DNA of 64,000 nucleotides from Pseudomonas sp. B21-023 (GCF_024749165.1 NZ_CP087190.1:3259501-3323500), one strand, 5' to 3'. Counted from the stretch's first letter, positions 10,886-20,538 are shown. Numbers and translations are program-made. The notes: generated from the letters alone by a model not told the origin.

Positions 10886-13800
10886 TTATTTTCTAAACAA
10901 AGCCCCAAAATCCCCCCAAGGCAAGGCGGTAAAGTTGTTCTTCCACGAATTGGTCGTTTGGATCACGCCATCCTCATACGCTTCGGTAAGCCCCAGCACG
11001 CCGGTCACGCCATACATAACCGTATTGACCTCTCCAACGCCCAGCGCCTTGAAGGCCAGCCGCAATGGAGTGTCTTCCTTGACAATGGCCCGCAAAGCCC
11101 CCGTGTAATCGTTCCTCATGTTCGGCCGAAAGCGGTCCAACTCCCCGATGCGCAATTCACCCAAGGACTCTTTGACAATGTTGCGTAACGCGCCAGGCAC
11201 CGGTTTGACCACAGTCTTCGGCAGCCGACCAGGCCCTTGCCGGAGGCTGCGCAAGGCACCGGCACCTTTCTGTATCAGGTGCCGGGCAGCCTGCCTGCCC
11301 GAACGCCCCAATTGCACCATGAGCACGGTGATTTTCCTGCCCATTTGCGCCAGCCCACCTGCGATGCCCGCGCCCAACGACACCCAACCCAGGATCCGCG
11401 ACGCCTCTGGGTCGCTCTCGGCCACGATCGCCCCGGCAATCGCCGTAGCCGCCGATACCACCGCCAGCGTCACCAGCGCCGCGGTCACCATTAGTGACAC
11501 GCCACCGGTCATCACCGCCGAGAGCACCGTGATCCCACCGAAAATGATCGCGGAGATCAGCGCACCGTGCTTGCCCAAGCTCATCGGTGCCGGTTCGCAG
11601 TCCGTATAGTCCCAGTACTGGCGTCGCCGTTTCCATTGCCCGCTCGGGTCGCTGTGATTCACCGGGTCGCCGTCGCAGTAGCCATAGGCGTTCGGCCCGC
11701 CCTGGCCGAATGGGCTGGCACCATCCTGGGCCTGGAACTGCATGAGCTGCGGCGCGTACCAACGATAGCCACTGCCCAAAGGATACTGGTCGCCCTCGGC
11801 CTCGCGGTACTCACCGTTATAGCCGTGCAGGGCACCCTGCTCGTCCGAGCTGTGCGCGCCATAGGCGCTGTAAGCGTGGTGTACCGGCTTGCGCGACACC
11901 ACATCGAAACTGAGCAACACGCTGCCATCGTCATCGCACAGGTTGAACAGGGTGCGCTCGCTGGTGCCGGCCTTGTTCTTCTGTACCTGGCAAGCACTGC
12001 TGCCCGGCAGCACGATACGCTGGTCCTTGTGCTCGCCCACCGGGTATTCGCCGCGCACACGGTAGCCTTCGTGGATCAACTGGTGCGGCGTGGCACCCTC
12101 TTTGTCGGCACTGCTGGCCAAGCGGTTCAGCGGGTCGTAGGTGTAGTGCCGCGAGCCGGACTGCACCAGCCGCCCCAGCCAGTCGTAGGCGTAGGTCTTG
12201 CCGGCTGCGTCCTTGATCACGCGGCCGGCCGCGTCGTACACGATCGTCACGGCGGGCTTGTAGTCGGCATGGCTATGCTCGACCTTCTGCAGCCGATAGC
12301 CCTTGGCGCTGTCGTAGGTATAGGTGGAAGTACAGCTCTGCTTGTCAAAGGTGCTGATGCAGGTTTTCACGTTGCCCAGATTGTCATAGGTGAACGCCTG
12401 CATGCTGATCGCCGTGCCCTTGGGCGTCTTCGGCTGCCAGACACCGGTCGAACTGCAGGTTTCCACGGCACCGCCCACGGTATAGCTGTAAGCGTGCGAG
12501 CCCAGCGTTTTCTTGGCCTGCTCGTCGTACAGTTCGATGGATTTCAGCCGCCCTTCGCCACTGTACTCGCGCTTGATGCTCAGGTCGAAGGCCTTGTCCA
12601 GGGTGAACCTGCGCTGTGTTTCCTGGCCACCGGTGTCGTAGGCATAGGTCACCGTGACCTTGTCGCCACCCAGGGTGATCGTGTCGTTTTCCAGGCGACC
12701 ACGCTCGTCATAGGTGTGCTGCGTCGTGTGCAGCGTCGTGGTGTCGCCATTGACGACCACCTTGTCGCGCTGCCCTTTGCCGTTGTAGCTGAACACGCTC
12801 TTGTTACCGGCCGCGTCGGTTTCAGACAGCAGACGCCCCCCTTCGGAAACGCTGCGGCTCACGGTGGTACTGGCCTTGGCGCTCAGCTTGGCCTGCTGCT
12901 TGGTCCATTGATTGCGTTGATGATCGAAGGTGATCACCTGCCCGCCCTCGCTCGCCGTGGCTTGGCTGCTACTGCCATGGGCATAGGTGAACGTCTGTTT
13001 GCCCAGCTGCTTGTCATCGGCGCTTTTGCCGCTAACGCTCTTGACCTCGTTGCCCAGCTCGGGGAAATACTCGAACGCCAGCGTGACACCGTCGGCCCCC
13101 GTGCGTGATTCCGGCACGCTGTTCATGCCTGCGTACTTGTAGGTTTCGCTGATATCGCCGCGGCTCAACCGCGTCACCCGACCCAAGCTGTCGAACGCGC
13201 GCTCGCCCAGTGCCTGGCCATCCAGGCTGATCTTGGTGGGCTCGGTCATCAGCCAGTTGGCGGGGTATTCATAGCTGTAGGCATAGGTGGTTTTTTCTTT
13301 GGCATCGGCGCTGGCACGCTCATCATGGGCCTGCTTGAGCAGGCGCCCCGCAGCGTCATAGGTATAGGTAGTGCACCGCCAACTGCCTGCGCCTTCGATC
13401 GTACGGGTGTGTACCTGCGCGGCATGGGTGTAGGTCAGCGTCTCTAGCTGGCACTCTTCGCCCTGGGCATCCGTCCAGACGATGTTGGCCACGGTGTCGT
13501 CATCATTGTAGGTGGTGACCTTGCGCTGCTTGTCCGTCGCCCTGCCGCTCCACTCGGTGCGGGTATGCGCCACCGGGTCATACTGGTTGAATACGTGCTG
13601 GCCGGTGCTGTAGGTCTGCTGGCACTCCTGGTTCCAATTATCGTACTTCAGCTCGCACCACTCGCTGACCTGGGTGCCGTCAGCCAGGTAGTCGTAGCGG
13701 GTGGTCTTGCTCTTGCGGCCACGGTTGTCATAGTCGACTTTCAGCGTCTGGCGCCAAGGCTTGTTGGCGTCCGCGCGCACGTATTCAGCGATAAGGTTGC

Positions 13801-15742
13801 CCAGGCCATCGTCTTCGGTAGCCCGTTGCGTGCCATCCGGCTCGATGATCTCCAAACGTCCGGCACTGGGGTAGCTATAGGTGGTCACTTGCTGGTAAGT
13901 GTCACTTTGGGCGCAGCGGGTAAGGGTCTTCAGGCGGCCATGTTCGTCATAGGTATAGGTGGTCTGGTTGTCGTGCACATCCGTCTGCGTGATCAGGCGG
14001 CCACTGAGAATGCTGGTTGTTTCACTCCCCTCGTTACTCGTTTCGGCACACCGCTCAAGCTCGTCTACCCAAACTTCAAAATCTTTGCTGCTGATAAGGA
14101 CCCACCGACCATCAGCATCTTTATAATGATGAGATATTTGCTCGAGCCTATTTTGCTTATCGTACCTTCTGAGCTCGCGCACTTTCGCCACTTGACCATC
14201 AGAAAAGCTCATTACAGCAACGGTTGACGACCAAATTTGACTAGTTTTATGTTCATATAGCCTTTCAAACTTAAAATTAAACTTTCCCCACGCAAAGTTT
14301 ATAGGGTCCGGGGTGACACCCATGAACTCAACCTTAATTCCCCCATGAATAATATCATCAAACGAATCATAAGGACCTGTATGATAATCGTTTTTGACTT
14401 CTACATCGGAGCTCTCGAGCTCGACCCCCTTCTTGCGAAAAACAGCTTTGAGGTGTGAAAAATCATTTTCCACTTGAAAATGGTGCATAGCACCAGGAGT
14501 AATCTTCTTTACTAAGCGACCTGAATAAAAATAGCTTTCATCGTTTATTATTCGACACCCTCCACTCGTAGTCGAATACGAAACCTTGGTTACTGCCTTA
14601 AAACTATTGGGGCCTGCCTGATTTGAATACTCCTTCGTTATCTCACATGCGCCCTCACTGGTCGTCTCCTTTACTCGCTCATGGGTTTTATCGTAGCGAT
14701 ACACTGTCTTGCACGCCCCGCCTCCCTGAGTGGTAGTGGTTGAATACTGGCCATCACTGTCGTTGTCCCGCTGATAAGCATAGGCCGTCACAATAGGTTG
14801 GCTCATCCCACCTCGGGGAGTAAGAGTGTGCTGGCTGACACAGGGCAACGCCGACAGTTTGGGGTTATCTTTGAACGTCAGCCCGTTGTCCTTGTAGGCC
14901 ACCGCCTCCTTCACTCCTTCGAATGTCGTGAGTTCCTTGAGCAGGCGACCACATTGGGCATGGTCGTGATATTTGAATTCACAAGCACTGCCATCGGGGG
15001 CGTCGACCCGGGTCAAGGCATAGTCCGCCAGGCTCAGTGTGAAGCTCACATGCTCGCTGGCCTCATCCGGCCAATACGCCAGCGTGACCTTGGTATCGGT
15101 ATAGGTAAGCTTGACCAACATACGGCTATCGGCCGAGATCTGCGCAAGGCGAATGTAACTGGCTTCAAGTGCCGTCTTTTCCACACCTCGAAGCAATGCG
15201 GCATATTTTTTCTTTACCGACGGTTCAAGAGTTTGTTGCTGCCACGTCAGATTTACATCGCCAGTGTGAGAGCCTATGCTCGTGGGCATCCATACCTTGC
15301 TGCTTCCCACTTGCTCTAGCCACTCGCGCCGATCATCTGGGTACCTCACTCTGACACGCGTACCCTTGAGGTCCCACATCACCGCTACACCATTCTTCTC
15401 GAGATTCTCAAGGTCCTTGCCTTTCTCAACCCTCAGCACCTCCCCCGAATGCAGCGTCAATTGCTGCTGTTCTTCCCGATAACAGGTAAAGGCAAACGAC
15501 CAGCCATCCCCCAGTCCGGCATGGTTGTTGACCAAGGGTGAATAGAACAGGCTCATGTCCACCACAGGCCCTTCACCGTCGCCGCCCACAATCGAGGGCA
15601 AGGGCACGTAGGCTTCGAACAACCCCGTGCGCGGGTCCACGGCATTGCGCTTCTGCGTGGTGGCATTGAAAATCGGGTGGTTCTGATGATCACATGGATC
15701 CATCCCGAATGGATGATGGACAACGCTGTTGGTGCTGCTCAT
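10886..15742 (-). CDS. Rhs/YD-repeat protein with RHS core domain
   Basis: This is a single open frame of 1618 residues. Many YD repeats (TYTYDEHGRL, TYTYDAAGRL, YAYDWLGRL and similar) fill about residues 570-1250. The RHS-associated core at about 1300-1360 reads YPLGSGYRWYAPQLMQFQAQ and PNAYGYCDGDPVNHSDPSG. A hydrophobic glycine/alanine-rich stretch follows (about 1380-1450), then a C-terminal tail of about 170 residues that I cannot assign. Rhs shells encapsulate a C-terminal toxin delivered by type VI secretion or Tc complexes. No PAAR domain, signal peptide, vgrG, tc gene or immunity gene is nearby. Residues about 340-567 (14040-14720) are markedly AT-rich and lack YD repeats. The start has GGAGG 6 bases upstream. 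Confidence 0.88.
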   Translation of the reverse strand: MSSTNSVVHHPFGMDPCDHQNHPIFNATTQKRNAVDPRTGLFEAYVPLPSIVGGDGEGPVVDMSLFYSPLVNNHAGLGDGWSFAFTCYREEQQQLTLHSGEVLRVEKGKDLENLEKNGVAVMWDLKGTRVRVRYPDDRREWLEQVGSSKVWMPTSIGSHTGDVNLTWQQQTLEPSVKKKYAALLRGVEKTALEASYIRLAQISADSRMLVKLTYTDTKVTLAYWPDEASEHVSFTLSLADYALTRVDAPDGSACEFKYHDHAQCGRLLKELTTFEGVKEAVAYKDNGLTFKDNPKLSALPCVSQHTLTPRGGMSQPIVTAYAYQRDNDSDGQYSTTTTQGGGACKTVYRYDKTHERVKETTSEGACEITKEYSNQAGPNSFKAVTKVSYSTTSGGCRIINDESYFYSGRLVKKITPGAMHHFQVENDFSHLKAVFRKKGVELESSDVEVKNDYHTGPYDSFDDIIHGGIKVEFMGVTPDPINFAWGKFNFKFERLYEHKTSQIWSSTVAVMSFSDGQVAKVRELRRYDKQNRLEQISHHYKDADGRWVLISSKDFEVWVDELERCAETSNEGSETTSILSGRLITQTDVHDNQTTYTYDEHGRLKTLTRCAQSDTYQQVTTYSYPSAGRLEIIEPDGTQRATEDDGLGNLIAEYVRADANKPWRQTLKVDYDNRGRKSKTTRYDYLADGTQVSEWCELKYDNWNQECQQTYSTGQHVFNQYDPVAHTRTEWSGRATDKQRKVTTYNDDDTVANIVWTDAQGEECQLETLTYTHAAQVHTRTIEGAGSWRCTTYTYDAAGRLLKQAHDERASADAKEKTTYAYSYEYPANWLMTEPTKISLDGQALGERAFDSLGRVTRLSRGDISETYKYAGMNSVPESRTGADGVTLAFEYFPELGNEVKSVSGKSADDKQLGKQTFTYAHGSSSQATASEGGQVITFDHQRNQWTKQQAKLSAKASTTVSRSVSEGGRLLSETDAAGNKSVFSYNGKGQRDKVVVNGDTTTLHTTQHTYDERGRLENDTITLGGDKVTVTYAYDTGGQETQRRFTLDKAFDLSIKREYSGEGRLKSIELYDEQAKKTLGSHAYSYTVGGAVETCSSTGVWQPKTPKGTAISMQAFTYDNLGNVKTCISTFDKQSCTSTYTYDSAKGYRLQKVEHSHADYKPAVTIVYDAAGRVIKDAAGKTYAYDWLGRLVQSGSRHYTYDPLNRLASSADKEGATPHQLIHEGYRVRGEYPVGEHKDQRIVLPGSSACQVQKNKAGTSERTLFNLCDDDGSVLLSFDVVSRKPVHHAYSAYGAHSSDEQGALHGYNGEYREAEGDQYPLGSGYRWYAPQLMQFQAQDGASPFGQGGPNAYGYCDGDPVNHSDPSGQWKRRRQYWDYTDCEPAPMSLGKHGALISAIIFGGITVLSAVMTGGVSLMVTAALVTLAVVSAATAIAGAIVAESDPEASRILGWVSLGAGIAGGLAQMGRKITVLMVQLGRSGRQAARHLIQKGAGALRSLRQGPGRLPKTVVKPVPGALRNIVKESLGELRIGELDRFRPNMRNDYTGALRAIVKEDTPLRLAFKALGVGEVNTVMYGVTGVLGLTEAYEDGVIQTTNSWKNNFTALPWGDFGALFRK

Positions 15743-15850
15743 GGTTAGCCTCCGTGCCCTGCGTGATGGGTGTCGCCACAGCGTGCTACGGCAGGGAGGC
15801 CAGGGCTACTGGCAAAATTATCAGGTCGGGATGGCTTGAAGTGGTCGCCC

Positions 15851-17050
15851 TCAGGCCCGCTGCGCCCTCACCACGAACAGCATCAGTGCCACGGCCGGCA
15901 ACACAGCCCCCAACAGCGCCACCCCATGCCAGCCGAACTGCGCATACACCCCGCTGGCCAGCGCCGAGCCCACGGCGCCGCCGAGGAAGATGCTGGTCAT
16001 GTACAGGGCATTCAAGCGGCCACGGCTGGCCGGATCCAGCGCGTACACCTCGCGCTGGCCGATGACCAGGTTCATCTGCACGGCAAAATCCAGCAGCACC
16101 CCGGTCAGCCCCAGGCCCATCACGCTCATGCCCGCGGTACTCAGGCCGCCGAGCAACGCCAGCGGCGCCAGGCTCAGCGCCAGCAACGAAGCGCGCCGTC
16201 CATGTCCGGCATCAGCCAACCGCCCGGCCAACGGCGCCGCCACCGCGCCCACCGCCCCGACCAGGGCAAACAGCGCGATCTGGCTCTGCGACAGGCCATG
16301 TTCAGCGGCCAGCGCCAGCGGCACCGCCGTCCAGTACAGGCTGAACGCCGCGAACATCAGCGCCTGGTACAACGCCCGCTGGCGCAACACCGGATAACGG
16401 CGCAACAGCACCCGCAACGAGGCCATCAGCTCGGCATAGCTCGCCTTGTGCTCGGGGACTCGGCGCGGCAGGGTCGACGCCAGCAGCAGGATGATCGCCA
16501 GCATCAACCCGGCGGCACCGACGAACACCGCACGCCAGCCGAAATGATCCGCCACCAGGCTTGCCAGTGGACGCGCCAGGAGGATCCCCAGCAGCAACCC
16601 ACCCATGATGTTGCCGACCACCCTGCCACGCTCGCGCTCCGGCGCCAGATGCGCCGCCAGCGGTATCAGCATCTGCACCGCCACCGAACTGAAGCCGATC
16701 AGCAACGCGTACAGCAGGAACACCTCGCCCTGCCCATGGCCGCTGGTGCCAGCCAGCAACAGGCTGCCGGCGGCCAGCACCGCCGTGGCGACCATCAGCC
16801 GGCGGTTCTCCAGCAGGTCGGCCAGCGGCACCAGAAACAACAGGCCCAGGGCGTAGCCGATCTGGGTCAGGGACACGATCAGGCCGGCCTGCTCGGTGGA
16901 CAGGCCAACGTCCGGGGCGATCAGGCCGACGATGGGTTGGGCATAGTAGATGTTGGCGACGATGGCGCCGCAGCAGAACGCCAGCAGCATCACCAGGGCG
17001 CGACTCAGGCCTGGGGCCGCTGGCTGGGCGACGGCGAGGGAGGGATTCAT
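15851..17050 (-). CDS. MFS transporter (multidrug-type)
   Basis: The 399-residue polytopic protein carries MFS features: about 12 hydrophobic helices, NIYYAQPIVGLIAPDVGLS in helix 1, LADLLENRRLMV between helices 2 and 3, and GRLADAGHGRR in the second half. It resembles drug/H+ antiporters; the substrate is unknown. The start at 17050 (MNPSLAVAQPA) places helix 1 normally; the frame extends to 17149 but adds a basic, non-membrane leader. A LysR regulator lies 107 bp upstream on the same strand and may control it. Confidence 0.85.
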   Translation of the reverse strand: MNPSLAVAQPAAPGLSRALVMLLAFCCGAIVANIYYAQPIVGLIAPDVGLSTEQAGLIVSLTQIGYALGLLFLVPLADLLENRRLMVATAVLAAGSLLLAGTSGHGQGEVFLLYALLIGFSSVAVQMLIPLAAHLAPERERGRVVGNIMGGLLLGILLARPLASLVADHFGWRAVFVGAAGLMLAIILLLASTLPRRVPEHKASYAELMASLRVLLRRYPVLRQRALYQALMFAAFSLYWTAVPLALAAEHGLSQSQIALFALVGAVGAVAAPLAGRLADAGHGRRASLLALSLAPLALLGGLSTAGMSVMGLGLTGVLLDFAVQMNLVIGQREVYALDPASRGRLNALYMTSIFLGGAVGSALASGVYAQFGWHGVALLGAVLPAVALMLFVVRAQRA

Positions 17051-17157
17051 TCGAGGGTACCTCGGCTTGCGAAAGGATGTGCGCGAAGGGTGACGGACAT
17101 TCGCCCCGGGGAGAATCCATCGCCTGCGCAACAGGCCTTTGCGCGACACGCAACGCC

Positions 17158-18057
17158 TTAGCCTGCCAGCAGCCCCTCACAGAAGGCGACGAACGCCATC
17201 ACCCGTCGCGAACCACGGTGATTGGGCAGGTACAGGGCGTTGATGCTGGCGCTGGCATTGCCCGGATTCACCGTCCAGTCGGCGAACAGCCGTTGCAGGC
17301 GCCCGGCCTCGACATCCTCGCGCACCAGCCAGTCGGCCAGCAACGCCACCCCACTGCCAGCAATCGCCGCCTCGCGCAACAGGTCGGCATTGGCGCTGCG
17401 CAGCGGGCCGCTGATATCCAGTTCCAGGCATTGCTCGCCCTGGCTCAGGCGCCAGGGCCGCGCCGACTGGCCGTAACGAAAACGCAGGCAGGCGTGATCG
17501 GCCAGTTGTCGCGGTTCGCCGAGCGGCGGGTGCTGACGCAGGTACGCGGGACTTGCCACCAGCCAACGCTCGAAGCGGCCCAGCGGCCGGCACACCAGTT
17601 CATCGCCGGGCGCCGGTTCGCCCAGGCGGATGGCCAAGTCGTAGCGCCCGTCGAGCAGGTCGTCGAAACGGTCGCTGAGGTCGATGTCCAGCTCCAGGGC
17701 CGGGTGACGGGCGAGAAACGCCCCCAGGTGCGGGGCAATCACCCGCCGGCCGAACTCCACCGGCAGACACAGGCGCAGCACCCCCACCGGCTCCTCGCCA
17801 CGGTCGGCGACGCTGGCGTCGGCTTCGGCCAGCGCCTCGAGGATCTCGCGGGCGCGCTGGTAGTAGCTGGTGCCGGCCTCGGTCAGGCTGACCTGGCGGG
17901 TGGAGCGGTTGAGCAGGCTGGCCCCGAGCGCCTGTTCGAGGGCATCGACCTGGCGGGTCACCGAAGACGTCGCCACCCCTAGCCTGCGCGCGGCGGCGGA
18001 AAAACCCCCGGTCTCGGCGGTGGCCATGAACACCTTGATCGCCAGCAGCTTGTCCAT
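17158..18057 (-). CDS. LysR-family transcriptional regulator
   Basis: The 299-residue protein has a classic N-terminal winged helix-turn-helix (about 1-60, FMATAETGGFSAAARRLGVA and SSVTRQVDALEQALGASLLNR) and a substrate-binding domain (about 90-295). It sits between an MFS transporter on the same strand and a divergent cupin gene only 76 bp away; LysR regulators usually act on such divergent neighbours. The start at 18057 is chosen because the helix-turn-helix begins right after it; the frame continues to 18111 without homology. The ligand is unknown. Confidence 0.88.
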   Translation of the reverse strand: MDKLLAIKVFMATAETGGFSAAARRLGVATSSVTRQVDALEQALGASLLNRSTRQVSLTEAGTSYYQRAREILEALAEADASVADRGEEPVGVLRLCLPVEFGRRVIAPHLGAFLARHPALELDIDLSDRFDDLLDGRYDLAIRLGEPAPGDELVCRPLGRFERWLVASPAYLRQHPPLGEPRQLADHACLRFRYGQSARPWRLSQGEQCLELDISGPLRSANADLLREAAIAGSGVALLADWLVREDVEAGRLQRLFADWTVNPGNASASINALYLPNHRGSRRVMAFVAFCEGLLAG

Positions 18058-18133
18058 CGTGGTTTTCCGTGGGGCAAAAGCCGAAACCTTCCTACAATTG
18101 CCCCTCTGCAATCAACCACCCGCGAGCCGTCCC

Positions 18134-18463
18134 ATGCCAGACAACCTGTTCACCGCCCTGCCACCGCTGGCCCCCGAGGCCGATGAGCAATTCACCGAAC
18201 TGCTGCGGCGGCCGGGCTTGCGCATCGAACGCATCGTCTCCAGCGGCCAGGCCAGCCCTGAGGGGTTCTGGTACGACCAGGCCGAGGGCGAATGGGTGGT
18301 CGTGCTCAGCGGCAGCGCCGGGCTGCGCCTGGAGCACGAGACGCACACCCGCGTGCTGCGCGCAGGCGACCACCTGGACATCCCGCCCCGCTGCCGCCAC
18401 CGCGTGGAGTGGACCGAGCCCGGCGTGGCCACGGTGTGGCTGGCGGTTTTCTATCAGGGCTGA
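18134..18463 (+). CDS. Small cupin-domain protein
   Basis: The 109-residue single-domain cupin contains EGEWVVVLSGSAGLRLEH and LRAGDHLDIPPRCRHRVEWT, the two conserved cupin motifs with histidines that may hold a metal. The frame is open back to 17870 inside the LysR gene, but MPDNLFTALPPL at 18134 is the natural start for this fold. Divergent from the LysR regulator and probably under its control. Its 3' end overlaps the convergent MATE gene by 10 bp. The biochemical role is not known. Confidence 0.8.
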   Translation: MPDNLFTALPPLAPEADEQFTELLRRPGLRIERIVSSGQASPEGFWYDQAEGEWVVVLSGSAGLRLEHETHTRVLRAGDHLDIPPRCRHRVEWTEPGVATVWLAVFYQG

Positions 18464-19821
18464 ACCAGCGCCGCGGTGAGCGGCCTTGCCTGCAGCCGAT
18501 AGAAACGCCACGGCAGCAGCACCGCCGACACCGCCAGACCACAGGCGAAGCCCACCCACACACCCACCGGGCCCAGCGCGGAATGGAAGGCCAGCCAGTA
18601 GCTCATCGGCAGCGCCAGCAACCAGTAGCTGACCAAGGTCACCCCCACCGGCCAGCGGTAGTCCTGCAGGCCACGCAAGGCGCCCAGCGCGGTGGATTGC
18701 AGGCCGTCGGCCACCTGCATCGCCGCGACCACCACGAACATCGGCACGGCGATGGCGATGACCTGCGGGTCGTCGCTCATGGCTTCGGCGATGCGCCGCC
18801 CGAACAGCGCCAGCAGCACGGTGGCCACCAGCATCCAGGCGGTGACGCTGGCGAAGGTGGCGCTGCCGATGGCGCGGATGCGCGCCGTCTCGCCGCGGCC
18901 CTGGGCCTGGCTGATGCGAATGCTCACCGCCGCGGCCATGCCCAGCGGCAGCATGTACAGCAGCGCGCCGATCGACTGCACCACCTGGTTGGCGGCCAAC
19001 GCGGCATTGCCCAGCCAGCCAAGCATCCATGCCGCGATCACCACCGCGCCGGCCTCGGCCAGGTAGCCCAGCCCCAGTGGCCAGCCCTCGCCAAGCAGCG
19101 TGCGCCAGGACAAGTGCGGCCCCTGTGGCGCCTGGCGATAGCGCGCCAACGACGGCGCCATCCGCCAATAGGCCAGGGCCAGCACCACCGCCAGCGACTC
19201 GGCGATCACCCCGGCGATGCCCGCACCCAGCAACCCCAGCGCCGGCAAGCCGAAATGCCCATGGATCAGGCCATAGCTCAGCGGCAGGTTGAACAGCACC
19301 GCGCTCATCACCAGCAGCACGGCCACCCAAGGCCGGCCGATGGCCTCCAGCACGTCCTTGAACACCACCGCCAGGCAGTACGGAATCAGAAACACGGCCA
19401 TGGCCTGCCAGTACGGCGTCAACAGGGCCACGTCCGGCAGCGGCACGCCCAGCCATTGCACCAGCGGCAGCGTGGCCAGCATGGCCAGGCAGCCGAGGAT
19501 GCCGACCAGCAGCCCATAGCCGAGGCCGCCACGCAGCGTGCGCGCCACCTCGCCCGGATCATCGGCGCCGAAGGCGTGGCCGACGCGCACGCTGAGGGTG
19601 GCGAGCATGCCGTACAGCCCGGCATGGAAAATCAGCCCGGCACTGCTGGTCAGCGCGACACAGGCCAGCACCAGTGTGCCCAGCGAAGCCAGCAGCACGG
19701 TGTCGGTCAGGCTGATCAGCTCGGCCGCCGACAGGCCCAGCACCAGCGGCAGTGCCAGGCGCAGCAGGCCCGGCAGCTCGCCCAGCCAGGCAGTGGGTTT
19801 ACGCGAAACGAGGCCAGACAC
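18454..19821 (-). CDS. MATE-family efflux transporter
   Basis: The 455-residue, 12-helix inner-membrane protein belongs to the NorM branch of MATE antiporters, which expel cationic drugs using Na+ or H+. Family features include LALPLVLGLSAAELISLTDTVLLASLG, AASVSIRISQAQGRGE and QSTALGALRGLQDYRWP. I take the GTG at 19821 as the start because GGAGG lies 8 bases upstream. Upstream in-frame ATGs fall inside the operators and have no ribosome binding site. The gene is divergent from a TetR regulator, with two palindromic operators just upstream, so substrate-triggered derepression is likely. Confidence 0.88.
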   Translation of the reverse strand: MSGLVSRKPTAWLGELPGLLRLALPLVLGLSAAELISLTDTVLLASLGTLVLACVALTSSAGLIFHAGLYGMLATLSVRVGHAFGADDPGEVARTLRGGLGYGLLVGILGCLAMLATLPLVQWLGVPLPDVALLTPYWQAMAVFLIPYCLAVVFKDVLEAIGRPWVAVLLVMSAVLFNLPLSYGLIHGHFGLPALGLLGAGIAGVIAESLAVVLALAYWRMAPSLARYRQAPQGPHLSWRTLLGEGWPLGLGYLAEAGAVVIAAWMLGWLGNAALAANQVVQSIGALLYMLPLGMAAAVSIRISQAQGRGETARIRAIGSATFASVTAWMLVATVLLALFGRRIAEAMSDDPQVIAIAVPMFVVVAAMQVADGLQSTALGALRGLQDYRWPVGVTLVSYWLLALPMSYWLAFHSALGPVGVWVGFACGLAVSAVLLPWRFYRLQARPLTAALVQP

Positions 19822-19836
19822 GGTGACAACCTCCAA

Positions 19837-19892
19837 TTGACATACGCCGCGTATGCTAATGCTATTTATTGACATACGCAACGTATGCTAAT
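19837..19892. promoter_or_regulatory. Twin palindromic operators between the MATE and tetR genes
   Basis: Two 24-bp copies, 19837-19860 and 19869-19892, differ at only 2 positions. Each begins TTGACATACG and ends CGTATGCTAAT and contains the inverted repeat CATACG-N3-CGTATG (centres at 19848 and 19880). They repeat every 32 bp, three helical turns, so two TetR dimers could bind the same DNA face. TTGACA in each copy resembles a -35 element, so binding would block RNA polymerase. Confidence 0.75.
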
Positions 19893-19925
19893 TTGCATCC
19901 ATCGTTTTTTTTCATCGGAGCCTCA

Positions 19926-20519
19926 ATGCCCACCCCACGCCGCAGCCGCGCCGCCATGAGCGCCGACACCACCGAACGGCTGATCGCCGTCGCCCGTCGC
20001 CAGTTCGCCGAAAAAGGCTTTGCCGCCGTGGTGATGGACGAACTGTGCGCTGAAGCCGACCTCACCCGCGGCGCCCTGCACCACCACTTCGGCGGCAAGG
20101 CCGGGCTGTTCACCGCCGTGGTGCAACACCTGCTCGACGAGATCAACCAGGCCATCGATGCCCGCTACGCCACCCACGCCGATCCGTGGGAGGGCTATAT
20201 CGACACCTGCCTGTACTACTACGACCTGCTGCATGAACCAGCACTGCGGCGCATCCTGTTGCAGGATGCCCCCGGCGTGCTCGGCCCGCGCCTGCGCGAG
20301 ATGGAAGAGGCCAGCTACATCGGTCCCATGGCTCAGGGCCTGGTCGAGTTGCAGCAGGCCGGCAGGCTGCGCGCGTTCGATGCCGTGGCCATGGCCCACC
20401 TGCTCAACGGCGCCATGGGCGACAGCGGTATCTGGGTGATTGCCCAGGACGATCCGCAGGCGGCCGCCGAACGCGTGAAAGGGGCGTTGCGCTGCGTGCT
20501 GGAGGGGTTGCAGGCCTGA
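19926..20519 (+). CDS. TetR-family repressor of the adjacent MATE pump
   Basis: The 197-residue protein has an N-terminal TetR helix-turn-helix (about 10-60: RQFAEKGFAAVVMDELCAEADLTRGALHHHF) and a variable ligand-binding C-terminus. It is divergent from the MATE gene with two matching palindromes between them, so it very likely represses both the pump and itself. The start at 19926 has GGAG 5 bases upstream; the longer frame from 19869 would begin inside operator 2. The inducer is unknown. Confidence 0.9.
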   Translation: MPTPRRSRAAMSADTTERLIAVARRQFAEKGFAAVVMDELCAEADLTRGALHHHFGGKAGLFTAVVQHLLDEINQAIDARYATHADPWEGYIDTCLYYYDLLHEPALRRILLQDAPGVLGPRLREMEEASYIGPMAQGLVELQQAGRLRAFDAVAMAHLLNGAMGDSGIWVIAQDDPQAAAERVKGALRCVLEGLQA

Positions 20520-20538
20520 CGCCATTCGCATGTTGCAG

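Noticed and set aside
11567..14227. Forward frames inside the Rhs gene (11567-13108 and 13565-14227), considered as immunity or regulatory genes
   Set aside because: They are antisense to the conserved YD repeats, repetitive in the same rhythm, and lack credible start signals or motifs.
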